A DNA stretch of 64,000 bases, from positions 1,178,001 to 1,242,000 of the forward strand of contig NC_092408.1 of NCBI RefSeq assembly GCF_009017415.1. Direction: 5' to 3'. Made by a program: the position numbers and the translations under genes. This stretch comes from Aspergillus flavus (Eukaryota > Ascomycota > Eurotiomycetes > Eurotiales > Aspergillaceae). Under the pieces are notes generated by a model, which ran no database searches, was not told the DNA's origin, and was given only the letters and a program-made list of their open reading frames with translations. Within the stretch, counting starts at the first letter, position 1. Every line of letters begins with the position of its first letter. This document shows, one piece after another, positions 19,976 through 30,758 of the stretch.

Positions 19976-22900
19976 ATGGCTCCTGGAATCCTGGTCAATG
20001 GTTTCCATGACAGTACTACACCATCCTCGACGCTTCCCACGCGCCGACGCCCGTATCCCCACGAAGGCCTCCGGTTCGATCCCAAACTTAAACCCAAATC
20101 GTATCGCATGACCGGCACCTCACCGGACTCAAAGATCCTGTTCCTGGATGTGAATATTCTCGACTCGACAGGCAATGATCCGTATCGTGGTGATGTATTG
20201 ATTCACGGGGAGCGCATTGTCTCGGTTGGGCTAGTCCCCGATGTTGAAGCGCTTCGCCATGACCCGAAGGTCCGTGTCGTCCAAGGTCGTGGACGTACTT
20301 TCATGTCTGGTCTCGGGGATGCCCATACACATTGGACTTGGAACAATATCGCTCTTGAGCTACTGGGTGACATTGGCGTCGAGGAGCACACTCTGATTAC
20401 AGCACGCTCGGCACTTTGTTACCTGGACTCCGGATACACCATGTGCTATGGCGCCGCCTCTGCCAAAGATCGTCTGGACTGCGTCGTTCGAGATGCTATC
20501 AATCGCGGAACCTTGCCCGGGCCGAGACTTCTGGCAAATGGCAGGGAGATCGCCAAGCGAGAGGGTGAGCTTGCGGCGGGAATTACTGCATTTGCTGAGG
20601 GGCCACTGGAGATGCGAGAGGTGATCAGACATCATGCTAAAATCGGTGTCGATCAAATCAAATTGAGTATGTCAGGTGAGGCCATCACCGAAACTGTTTC
20701 GGCCGAGGAATGTTTCTTTACCGATGAGGAAACAGCCGCTTGTGTGGATGAAGCTCATCGCAATGGGATCAGGGTTTGCTCTCATGCACGGGCGAGAGAC
20801 TCGGTCATCCAATGTGCTAGACACGGCGTGGATGTCATTTACCATGCGTCCTATACCGATGAAGAGGGCATGCAGATGCTCGAAAAGGTCAAGGACCGGG
20901 TTGTTGTTGCCCCTGCGCTCAACTGGCTCTATGCTACCGTTTACGAGGCGGAACCCTTTGGGTATTCCATGGAGAAGGCTGAGCAAGTCGGATACCGGAG
21001 AGAGCTGGAGACAGCTATCAAGGCATTGAAGGAGATGCACAAGCGGGGGATTACTGTCCTTCCAGGAGGTGACTATGGCTTTGCCTGGTGTCCTCATGGG
21101 ACGTACGCTCGGGATCTTGAGCACTTTGTGAAACTATTGGACTTTACGCCGATGGAATCCATTGTCGCTGCGACAGCTGGGATAGCCAAGCTATTTATGC
21201 AGGAGGACGAGCTGGGAAAGGTACTTCCTGGGTATTATGCCGACTGCATCCTGGTCGATGGTGATCCTCTGAAAGACATCGCGGTGCTTCAGGACCACTC
21301 GAAGCTGGATGTGATTATGATTAACGGCCGTATCCACAAAGCTCAGCCGACAGAGTTCCTTAATACCTCTGCAGTTCCTCCATCATTGCAAGAGAAGAAG
21401 AGCTACTTCAATTTCGTAGCCTTTGAAGATGAGTTGGGACGATCTCGCATTGGCCACCTCGACCTTGGTGACTCCACAATCCAGCCGTTGACAATGGCTT
21501 CCGGCTCTCCCCTTGCCAGTCTGAGCCAGGTCATTGAACTGGGCGACGAGGGGGTTGTCCGCGCCGCGGAAGCTCCATTCCCGCTGAGCTCAGTGAAGCT
21601 GTTGCCGCCGCTCGCAGATCGAGATGTTCTCTGTATTGGCGAGAACTACCGCAAGCATATCAAGGAATACCGGGAAAGTGGCTTTGCTGCTGCTGATAAC
21701 AAAGTCACTGATAGTAAGCGATACTTTTTTCTTTTTGAAGAAACTATGTATGAAAGATACCAATGGTATACAGGTCCCCAAGTCCCAACTGTCTTCACCA
21801 AGCGCAGTACTAGCATCACTGCTAGTGGGACAGACATCTATCCCCACCCTGGATTTACTCAAACGATGGACTACGAAGGTGAACTGGGAGTCATCATCGG
21901 AAAAGCAGGCTTCTCTATCAAGGAGAAAGATGCCATGGATTATATCTGGGGCTATACGATCATAAATGGTAAGTCTTTGGGACGACATGGGAGCTGCGTA
22001 CTAATGTGATCCAGATCTATCCGCCCGTGAGAGACAGCGAGACCACCGCCAATACTTTATGGGAAAATCGCCGGACACCTTCTGTCCTATGGTATGTTTT
22101 GGTTCCTTATCTAGTCCATGCGCACTTTACTAATAACTCTTTTGTCAGGGACCGGTTGCTGTTGAAGCTGCAGCGTTATCAGGAGAAATTCGAGTACAAA
22201 CTCATGTCAATGGTGAAAAGCGTCAAGATGGCACCACAGCCGACCTGATTTTCTCCATCCCTAAATTGATTGAGACGGTATCTAGTGGCATCACCCTTCA
22301 GCCGGGCGATGTAATCGCAACAGGCACTCCACACGGCGTTGGAGTTGGCCACCATCCGCCGAAGTTCCTTAAGCCAGGCGACTTGGGTAAGTCCGCTCAG
22401 AACATGTCCCTGGTTGTCAAAGCTAACAAGAATAATTTTAGTCGAGGTGAGCGTCACTGGCCTTGGAAAGCTTTCCAATCGTATCGCGGATCCCGGTAGC
22501 AAGAACCCTACTATCGATCGTGTCCTCCAAAAGCCTTCGAGTATCCCAACTTATAACCTTGATCGGACTTGGGGGGGTATTGGGTTAACCAAAGTCGGAC
22601 CCGACCATTATATCAACGTCCGAGAATTGGGATCCCAAAGCCCCGATGCAGAAACGATCGTTTTCATCCACGGCCTTGGTGCCAACCTGGAATACTACGC
22701 GCCGCTTGTCCAAGCCGCAGGACTAGAAAGTAACTACCGTATCATTCTCTACGACCTCGAGGGACACGGCGCAACGCCCGCCCGAGCGTCCTCAACTGCT
22801 ACCTTGCAGACCTTCGCCAGAGACCTTGACCTGCTTTTCGCCGCCAAATCTATCACTTCTGCCACTCTCGTTGGCTGGTCCCTGGGCGGGTTGATCGCTA

Positions 22901-23397
22901 TGTTCTTCGCAGAAAAGCATCCGTCTCGCGTCACGACCTTGATCCTGCTGGGACCGGGTCCGACTCCTTTCCCAGAACCTGCCGTTGAGGTATTCACCAA
23001 GCGTGCGGCCCTCGTTCGCGAAAAAGGCATGGAAGCGTCCGGAGTGGCCAACGCTGTAGCCACGGCTGCCACCTCCAGCGTAACCAAGTCACGGCCCTTG
23101 GCCATTTCCGCGGTGCGCCAATCCCTGCTGTCTACTCATCCGGAGGGTTATGCCAAGGGATGCATCGCGCTTGCGAGATCCAGGGGTACAGTTATCACAG
23201 TGGAGAATCTGCGAATGCCGACTTTGATTGTCGCCGGACAGGAAGATGCGATCTCGCCTGTCAAGTTAGCCCAGGGTTACCGAAGCAAGATCCCCAATTC
23301 GCAGGTGGAATTGCTGAAGGACGTGGGTCATTGGCATGTATTTGAGGACCTGGAGGGAACTGCAGAGGCTATCAACAGGTTCTTGGGGCGTTTGTAA
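19976..23397 (+). CDS. Triple fusion: amidohydrolase - fumarylacetoacetate-hydrolase-like - alpha/beta hydrolase
   Basis: 1067 residues in five exons: 19976-21713, 21774-21968, 22015-22091, 22149-22386, 22442-23397; all junctions keep frame. Module 1, about residues 50-455, is a metal-dependent amidohydrolase of the imidazolonepropionase/prolidase-like type: GLGDAHTHW, Lys in QIKLSMSG, His in RVCSHARARD and VIYHASY, Asp in VLPGGDYGF. Module 2, about 465-765, is FAH/2-hydroxyhepta-2,4-diene-1,7-dioate-isomerase-like: GENYRKHI, acidic metal ligands in MDYEGELGVI and INDLSARERQ, GTPHGVGVGH. Module 3, about 790-1067, resembles 3-oxoadipate enol-lactonase: FIHGLGANLE, nucleophile GWSLGG (Ser near 895), acid GQEDAIS, GHWHVF. 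All catalytic residues appear kept. Such enzymes act successively in ring-cleavage catabolism. Intron 1 (60 nt) has no stop and keeps frame, so a retained form is possible. Confidence 0.9.
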
Positions 23398-24061
23398 CTT
23401 GTGTATGCCCACAGATGGGAAAATGTCTGCTTGGTAATTGCGTGTATATTCTCTGGCTTTCTCTATCTCTGTGTTTTATTGATGATACTGCTGTATTTCA
23501 CTTTTCTCTTCATCCGAAATTGAGAAATTGCTTTATTGTATTCACAAGGTCCATTCCGTAACAATCCATATGATGCAGCTCGTGCACATGATTCTGTAAA
23601 GCCCTGACTCGGACTGCAAAGTGACGTACAATCCACCCCCCTACTGGGATTTCATTACTCAATAAGAGGAAGCGTTCATGCAGGTTCCACGTTCCGAGTG
23701 TACCGAGCAAACGGGCGGTCTGGACTTCCCCCTCGTAATTCTTTAATAGCGAGCGTCGTCATTGAGGCCTAGTTTAAATGCTAATGATCCTTCGGCTCTG
23801 ACACCAGTCCTTAGGTTGACCATAAATCTGGGGCAGAGAAGGAGGGGAAAACAAAGGAATAAACTTGTCTTCCCCGCATTGATCCTTGTTATAACCTGTG
23901 GGTCCGCCCGTACTTTTTATACGACTGCCCTGACCAACCCTATCCCTTTCTTTCGTGGTTACGCATATTATCGATGGACACGTTCTATGGCCTACTCCAA
24001 CAGTGATATATGAAGGAGAAAAGGTAGACTCAGTGATTCCAAAGCCAGTAGATCATACATA
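23398..24061. other. Intergenic region between fusion gene and its probable regulator
   Basis: Holds the 3' flank of the fusion gene and the promoter of the regulator. No gene, repeat or RNA recognised. Confidence 0.4.
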
Positions 24062-25822
24062 ATGGACGCCAACCCCCCGCAAGAGCAACCCCCACAAACC
24101 CGACGCCGCCGTACCCGACTCGCCTGCGAGGCATGCAAGATCCGGAAGCGCAAATGCGACGGTCAAACACCATGCGAATCCTGCAGTCGATATGACTACC
24201 GTTGCTGTTATGAGCCTCCTCCTCGCAAAAGGCGACTCACGACCGTAGCCGCCGGACAAACATTTTCGCCACCAGTCACACTGCCATCGCCCGGTCCAGT
24301 ACCCCCTTCCACAGCTCTGGAACCCAGTAGTCGGCGACCAACCGAGGAGAAATCAATGGAAGCTAACGCCGGTGTCATCTTTCCGCAATTACTGGGCCTT
24401 AAGCTGAGTCCCGACCATGCGCCTTCTATGCAGCACGGCTCCGGGTGGAACTTGGGTGTGCGTCGGAGTCCGCATCGTTCGGAAAAGAGCATTACCTGGA
24501 TTTTGTCGCAGGCTGCGTGGCAGAAGTTGTTTGGTGTTTATGTTGAGAAGATTCATCCTGTGTATGGGTTCTTGGATCTGGAGGTTGTGGCTGGGCAGGC
24601 GGGGAGGAGGTGGGAGGATCCCTGTGCCTCCAACGAGTATGATGCCGTCCTGTGCGGGGTGGGGGCATTGGGATCGCTGTTCTCATCACGGTCAAAAGCA
24701 AGCGAACAGGAACGACATTTGATTGACTGCGCGAAAGATATTCTCGAAACGACCAGTACGTTGGTCGTCAGTCCGGGTGTACACGATGTCGAGGGCTGGT
24801 TGCTACGCACCATGTATTTGAGATGTCACAGTACGCCGCATGCTGCGTGGATCGCGTCGTGCACAACGATGCATATCGTCGAGGCTGCTGGGTTACATCG
24901 TGAGTCCACTCGTGGCTCACTGGTCTATCCGGAGATTTACCCCGGCGGCCAGCCGGAAAATGTGGAATGTAGACGACGCCTGTTTTGGATTGCCAAGTTG
25001 CTCAATACATGGATTTCGTTCGAATATGGTCGATCGCAGGTGGTCATTCGAGGGGCTCAGTGCCCGGCTCCTGCGCCAAAACCTGGGGATCCTACCAGTG
25101 ACCTTATTTCGTTGTTCCAGTTATCGGAAAAGCTGGACCCGGACCAGACGGTTCAAGTGTTGGAATTGGAAGAGTCACTTGTCCGACTTGAGGAGTTTGA
25201 ATTCGAGTCTGATGCTGTCATCCTCTCGCAGAGTGTGCTTGCCTTTACTATCTATCGGCGCCTGCAATTACTGAACTCAACTACTAATATGACATCCGTC
25301 GTCGACCGGGTCATTCGTTTAGGCTGTAGAGGCCTCGCCGCTTCGTCCCGATCCATCGATGCCAGCTGTCCTTGGTGGCACGTCAGTAACGTCCCATTCC
25401 AGTTTACCTGCATTCTTCTCGCGATGGATACGCGAAAATCACTCGTCCATGTGAAGGATTCGCTCGCTACGTTGAAAAAAGCGGCCGACCACTTCGCGAC
25501 ACAGAAGGCACGGAAAGCATACAAAAACATCGACTTTCTAGTCCGATTATCCCAGAAGCGGAAAGAACAGGATGCGGCCCTGCTGAACGAATCTGTAGGA
25601 TCGAGTCAAGGTAAGCAGGATGGTCCTATGGCCGAAGAGCAGTTGAATGGATCTGTATCACCGCTGGAGGGCGCCGGTACGGAGGATACCTGGTCTGCAG
25701 ACACGCTGCTTAATCCGATGGATCAGAGTTCATTGAACTATAGCTATGACTGGGATATCTTTGTGCGTGATGCGTTGGATTTCTCGACTACGTTTCCCAG
25801 ATTGGCGGAGCAGGAATATTGA
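24062..25822 (+). CDS. Zn(II)2Cys6 transcription factor, probable regulator of the fusion gene
   Basis: Single-exon regulator of 586 residues. A basic stretch RRRRTR leads into the zinc cluster CEACKIRKRKC ... CESC ... C (CX2CX6CX5CX2CX6C), followed by another basic patch PPPRKRRL that can serve as nuclear signal. The middle region (TMHIVEAAGLHRES, CRRRLFWIAKLLNTWISFEYG) is the fungal_trans-type regulatory domain. The C-terminus is acidic and Ser-rich and could activate transcription. It lies in the same direction 664 bp behind the hydrolase fusion, an arrangement common for catabolic gene plus pathway regulator. The inducer is unknown. Confidence 0.9.
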   Translation: MDANPPQEQPPQTRRRRTRLACEACKIRKRKCDGQTPCESCSRYDYRCCYEPPPRKRRLTTVAAGQTFSPPVTLPSPGPVPPSTALEPSSRRPTEEKSMEANAGVIFPQLLGLKLSPDHAPSMQHGSGWNLGVRRSPHRSEKSITWILSQAAWQKLFGVYVEKIHPVYGFLDLEVVAGQAGRRWEDPCASNEYDAVLCGVGALGSLFSSRSKASEQERHLIDCAKDILETTSTLVVSPGVHDVEGWLLRTMYLRCHSTPHAAWIASCTTMHIVEAAGLHRESTRGSLVYPEIYPGGQPENVECRRRLFWIAKLLNTWISFEYGRSQVVIRGAQCPAPAPKPGDPTSDLISLFQLSEKLDPDQTVQVLELEESLVRLEEFEFESDAVILSQSVLAFTIYRRLQLLNSTTNMTSVVDRVIRLGCRGLAASSRSIDASCPWWHVSNVPFQFTCILLAMDTRKSLVHVKDSLATLKKAADHFATQKARKAYKNIDFLVRLSQKRKEQDAALLNESVGSSQGKQDGPMAEEQLNGSVSPLEGAGTEDTWSADTLLNPMDQSSLNYSYDWDIFVRDALDFSTTFPRLAEQEY

Positions 25823-25927
25823 TTGTTTCTGTTGTTGATGATTTCTGCTTACAGAATGTAATAAGATCTTACACTACTGAAACATTCATGACACAAAATA
25901 CTTGATTATATTTATATAAAGTAAAAC

Positions 25928-26387
25928 TTATTCAACCCATTCTGGTTTGGAATATGGATTGCTGACTCCCTCCGTCCATCCTACTCTTAATTTCTCTAAT
26001 GATTTGTTCGCGAAGACCTTCCGTCGTTCTCCATGAATAGCGTGGTATTGCCCTGTTAGTATGATCAGCTCTTACTATTACTATAGGAAAACATCTTGGG
26101 CAAGGTTGGAGAGATAACCAGGTGAAACGTACATGAGCAGTCGAACCCAGCGAACCTTCTCAACACAGCCTCGCCACCGGGATGTCCTGATAGAAAGGAT
26201 GTGCAGTCGTAGACGATGTCATCAATCACCAACCCTAGTTGTGTTAGTTTTATTGTAGTTATGCTTGGAAGGTAATTGCTATAATTGTGGCTGACGTACA
26301 AATCTCGGAGTTATCCACTCCGTTCCGTTTGGAGACTTGGTCGGGGGAAATGTATGGGAGGACGGCCTTGTTCTTTTTGGAGTACAT
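25928..26387 (-). CDS. Small cytochrome b5-like heme protein
   Basis: 104 residues in three exons (26387-26300, 26234-26133, 26052-25928; introns 65 and 80 nt). Spliced, the protein reads through SEIWLVIDDIVYDCTSF, then LSGHPGGEAVLRRFAG with the first heme ligand in HPGG, and WQYHAIHGE which supplies the second His. There is no membrane anchor, so it is a soluble b5 domain, unlike the ER form. It ends KPEWVE. It may pass electrons to a nearby oxygenase, but no partner is obvious beside it. Weak unspliced frames hide this gene; the exon borders rest on GTACGT donors and family fit. Confidence 0.85.
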
Positions 26388-28077
26388 AGTGTTGGAGATT
26401 GATTTGATAATCAGAAGTATAGATATTATAAAGTAAATGAGAAAGATCTAAACGCAAAATCCAGAATTATATAGTACAAGTAGTCACAACATGACGTCTT
26501 AATCACAACCACACCCGCCCATGGCTCGAGTCCGGGGTAGAAATAAAAGCAAGACCTTTCCCGGTCCCAGGACCCAGGAATCCGGGGCCTACCCCTGTCT
26601 AGCCTGCTCCTTAGTGGAAATGAACGCCTGTGGGGGTTACGCTGGCTTCGCATGGAGCGGGTGGAAAGGGTTCGGTGGGAAGCAGGTAGGATATTGCGGA
26701 TATTGCGGGAGTGATCTTGACCAGTCGGGTTCTCGATATTGGCGGTGTCCAGGTGAAAGTTGGACCGTGCGACACCAGTGCGTTCTAAGTGCAGCAGGGG
26801 TTCGTTCTGGGGAATGTATCGGTGAACTTACTGATCGCGGGGAACTCGCGTGGTGGCTGAGTTGGGGTTGGGGGCGTGATCACTGATTCTAATCTCGGGA
26901 TTCCTGATGTTGACTTGGCATTTGAGAACTGAATTGTGGTGTGTCTTCCACGTCTGAGAGGGTATGGGAGTCACTAGGGTTTCTTTTGTGGCCATGTGAC
27001 GCGAGTGTGATATGTCGCAGAGGTGCTATGCACCATGACGATTGCCCTATGCTCAATGACAGACGGCTGCCCTCATGAGGCCGGGAACCATGAGAATAAA
27101 GGGTGGCGATGACAGGGTTTTTGCAGGGATATGTAATGACTGGGCGATAACTGGTGCTCTATATGTATTAAGAAAGTATACAAGCAGAAAAGGGCATCCG
27201 TTCAAAGGATATTCAGAATTAGGGCAATGGCAGACAGCCAAGAGTGATTAGGGACACCTCGACATCGATAATGTCGAGTATTTGCATGCTACTAGTGTTT
27301 ATGTAAGTACTATCGCGATGGACTGAACTGGATCCTTAATAGACTAGACTTCGTCGCATTACTCGCCGAACGAGAGCGCGCTTGAATACAAGACACGCTC
27401 TACTTGGTCTTAGAGTTGTGACCGATAAGATCCGCCTAAGAGATTCCCCTTGCTTGAACAGCAATTGTTTCAAAATCACTCCTCTAGCCATAATTATGGT
27501 AACATGATTGTTCTTGCAACTGCTCCATGCTAGACAGTCTACGAATAGAGCTCACCAACTTATTTTCCTGTGAGGGACACGATATCTATGGCGCCAGTAT
27601 AAGATCAGCTTTGCTTTCTCATTTACTCATGCAGTGGTTCTCGACAAATTACGGTTCATGCCCTAAAGTAGCTACCATATTAGCGTACCAATATTCTCGG
27701 GGGGGGAATAAAGTTCACTCTACAACGGCTATCTTGGCCGAACAGTACTTGACCGGCTAGATTTCATGGAGAGGGAACTTGGATAACAAGGCCCTTGGGT
27801 GTGTCTGGTACCATGACGGTGATTTTCATTCTCTGTAACTCTGGTTCTGTGACGTGGTGGCTTGCCTGGGTTCCTGGGTAGAGCTCACCTCAGAGTCTAA
27901 TTCTTCCCTCACGCCACAACCAACCGACTGTCGAGACTTCGCTTCTGCTCGTAATGTTTGTGAGCACAACACCTCCGCGTCTTTCAAACATAATTGCTAC
28001 ACATGTGATTTTCTATTGCTCTGTATCGGTTAACGTCCTGTTTGACTGTTGGCACCGAAGGAGCCTTAAACATCGTG
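26388..28077. other. Long intergenic region (1.7 kb)
   Basis: No supported gene. A 121-codon open frame at 26521-26886 is Trp/Gly/Cys-rich without family features and was not accepted. The rest shows only short frames. Confidence 0.4.
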
Positions 28078-29406
28078 ATGAGTTCGCTTTCTTTCGCAGA
28101 CAAGGCCTGTCGGCTTTGCATAACCGCAGCGACTGTTGACTTTGATAACAACTTACTACATTGGTGTGAGCTTGAAGAATTTGATACAACCTTTATTTCT
28201 TACAACTACGATGATCGCCACTATATCCACGAGCTGAATGCTCTAAAGCAGGGGCTTGGGGTCAGCGAATCCTACGCAGTGATAGGTATGTATAGCTTAT
28301 GTTTCACGCGTCTTGGGCAGGTATTTGACTAAAGCTATGAATCTACATGTTGAGGCTTCGGCGATGCGGCTGCATTCTGTCTCGAGCATTATCTCAAAAT
28401 CACTAACACGAGCAAGCTTTGCGCCCTCGTAGCATACTATCCGTCGCGCATCCCTGATCCTGAGTGCCGTTACGCCTCATCTATGCGCGTCCTTGTGCAT
28501 CTAGCAGACCAAACAGTTCAGGTACTCTCTGCTTCTCACGGAACAGATCACAAGAGACATATTGTCAAGAGGCGTGTCGGGGCAGGGCTGGGTACGGGAG
28601 ATCGGCTGGACTTCGGATACCGGGCATACTCATACCCTGGCATGAGTCCAGGATTTGCAGAAAGTGACTTGGACAATTATGATCCGGTAGCGACTGAGAT
28701 TGCGTGGACCCGGACGTTGTCCGTTCTGCAAAGCGGGTTTCAGAAGCACCTAGATTTGGAAAAGACTTGGGAAGGTATTGAACAGGGTAAGTGTCCGGCA
28801 CAGGGCCATTCGGATCCATGTTCAGAATAGTGACGAGTGGCTGTTGACGGCTTCGAAGAGAAGTACTTCTCATCTGATATGTCTACCGCGATGACCAATT
28901 ATACCACGGAGGAAACACCCACAGTCACATATATTCCGACATTGAAAGGTGCTAGTGGCATACAGGCTCTTCATCAATTTTACAAAACATCTTTTCTACA
29001 GGGTAGACCCCCCTCTATGCGTCTCCGTTTACTGTCACGGACAATCGGTGCGGATAGAGTAGTGGACGAGTTATATGTGGCGTTCAAACATACTCAGGAA
29101 ATGCCGTGGATCCTTCCTGGCCTGCAGCCAACCGACAGACAGGTGGAGATAGTACTTGTCAGCATTGTGACGCTCCGCGGTGGAAAGCTATATTCAGAAC
29201 ACATATACTGGGATCAAGCAAGTGTCCTTGTTCAAGTTGGTCTGATTGACCGTAACTTAGTTCCTGAGCAGGCCAAAGGTATCACTGCTCTTCCTATTAT
29301 CGGAAGAGAGGCCGCGAAGAAGATTCTCCTACACGATCAGGAAGAAAGCACCGAGCCTGAAACTGCCTCCATGGTTGCACAGGTGGATGGACTGGATATA
29401 CACTAG
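28078..29406 (+). CDS. Dienelactone-hydrolase-like / NTF2 (SnoaL)-like fusion, apparently catalytically degenerate
   Basis: 395 residues in three exons: 28078-28285, 28355-28786, 28859-29406. The N-terminal half follows the fold order of dienelactone hydrolase (carboxymethylenebutenolidase): AVIGFGDAAAFCLEHYL stands where the nucleophile elbow GxCxGG should be, then LCALVAYYPSRIPDP and, where the family has the catalytic His, YSYPGMSPGFAESD. Both the Cys nucleophile and the His are missing, so hydrolase activity is doubtful. The C-terminal half (KYFSSDMSTAMTNYT to YWDQASVLVQVGLID) is a SnoaL/NTF2-like pocket domain ending in an acidic tail. From memory, similar two-domain proteins occur widely in ascomycetes without a known role; ligand binding is more likely than catalysis (inference). 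Confidence 0.78.
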
Positions 29407-30113
29407 GCAGTCGCTTGATGGATCTTGCAGAGACATAATGTCGCGACGCCTTCTAGCACAAAGCCCCATAAGCAAAAGGATACTTATTACTGCCAGGGAT
29501 TGGCAATTTAGAAAGCAATAAATTCCAACGAGTATTCATATTGTAGTGCCGTGTTCAGGATTTGCGGGGACTTCGATCTATCCTGAATTGTATTCTGTTG
29601 ACGAGAAACCTTTTCTGCAGTAGTTCTTCTTTCTTTGTTTTTTCTTTCACTTTCTTGTGTTTCTAAATGCTACCTTTAAATATACTAAATGCAGCGATTT
29701 TGCCCCTACTCGCTGCCTAGACTCCTGTCCATTCGATTTGCTTCGGGTTAGGAGCATTTCTACCCCTAACAATTCTCCATCTGGGTTAAGATGCATTGTA
29801 TTTTGTGTAATAAGTGTGCTTTACAATGAGACTCGCTGTAGCTTAGCTACTTCCTCCGTTTGAGTAAGACACATTTGTTAATGCCACTGTTGCTTAGTGG
29901 CATTATTTAAGAATCGATACATACACCTCCACCATGTAATGTACAGCCAGTGGCCAGAAGACCTGTATATATTGTAAAATAAATCAACTGCCAAAATTGC
30001 ACGCGACCAGGTAACAAAACAAGCAAGTAAAGCGTCCAATTCATTTTCTAGTTTCTGTTCAGCAATGTTATCAGTACTGGACACCAACCACCACGAGCAA
30101 GAAGCGTAAGCAC
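29407..30113. other. Intergenic region
   Basis: Two 3' ends face each other here. No gene, RNA or repeat recognised; a T-rich run lies near 29620-29660. Confidence 0.35.
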
Positions 30114-30758
30114 TTACAGTAGCTGAAGAGTCAGATCGCCATGGATTTTTGCCTTCAGTTGGACTTCGATATCCAGGTTCAAGTCAAGTCGTAGACGTAA
30201 CTGCTCATCCTTGCCTTTCTTTTCCTCCGACTGACCTCCAGAAAGAGCACCACCGACCACCTTTCCAGCGGTATCGGTGACTGTGTTGACAGCTTTGGAT
30301 CCAGCGGCTTGTACAAGCTCACCAGCCTCGTTCACTGTGTTGCCCACATCCCCGACATTACCCAAGGGAACCATCTCTTGCTGTCCCTGCCTGCGTCGTC
30401 TACGTCGTGGGATATTCTGAGCTGGCCGCTCTTCCACCCTCGTCTCGGGTGGTGGCGCTGCTGCCTGTGGCTCGGGCTGCATCTCCGGCCCCGAGGATGG
30501 AGCATCAACACTCTCGGTATCTTCCTGGTTGGCTGCCATGCTCTCTTTCTCACGGACTTGACTTGGCGGAGGGGTCTGTGGTTTATCCGGTGAGGGGCTC
30601 TTTGCTGTACCAGGACTAGCAGACTGTTGCTTGTTTGATCCTTCGGCCGAAACCTGTTGCTTTCGTAGCTTGGGTGGTCTACGTCTGCCAGGCGACTGTT
30701 GGGTAGTGGAATCTGGTTTTGTATCTTCGATATGGCTCGTTTTCGGTGACTCAGCCAT
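30114..30758 (-). CDS. Disordered basic protein with conserved C-terminal RLDLNLDIEV motif
   Basis: 214 residues, single exon. The first 120 residues are low-complexity (Pro, Ser, Gln, Arg), with an Arg run PRRRRRRQ. Then comes a segment rich in small residues with an amphipathic repeat pattern (NVGDVGNTVNEAGELVQAAG, AVNTVTDTAGKVVGGALSGG) similar to LEA/hydrophilin-type helices. The C-terminus LRLRLDLNLDIEV followed by KAKIHGDLTLQLL alternates polar and hydrophobic residues, as in a beta strand pair, and is shared with the gene at 31840-32271. The function is unknown. Neighbourhood with the LEA/DUF3659 protein suggests a shared process such as stress protection or septal-pore structure (inference). 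Confidence 0.75.
   Translation of the reverse strand: MAESPKTSHIEDTKPDSTTQQSPGRRRPPKLRKQQVSAEGSNKQQSASPGTAKSPSPDKPQTPPPSQVREKESMAANQEDTESVDAPSSGPEMQPEPQAAAPPPETRVEERPAQNIPRRRRRRQGQQEMVPLGNVGDVGNTVNEAGELVQAAGSKAVNTVTDTAGKVVGGALSGGQSEEKKGKDEQLRLRLDLNLDIEVQLKAKIHGDLTLQLL

Noticed and set aside
26521..26886. 121-codon open frame starting with ATG, rich in Trp, Gly and Cys
   Set aside because: No domain, odd composition, no splice partner, lies in the promoter region of the b5 gene.
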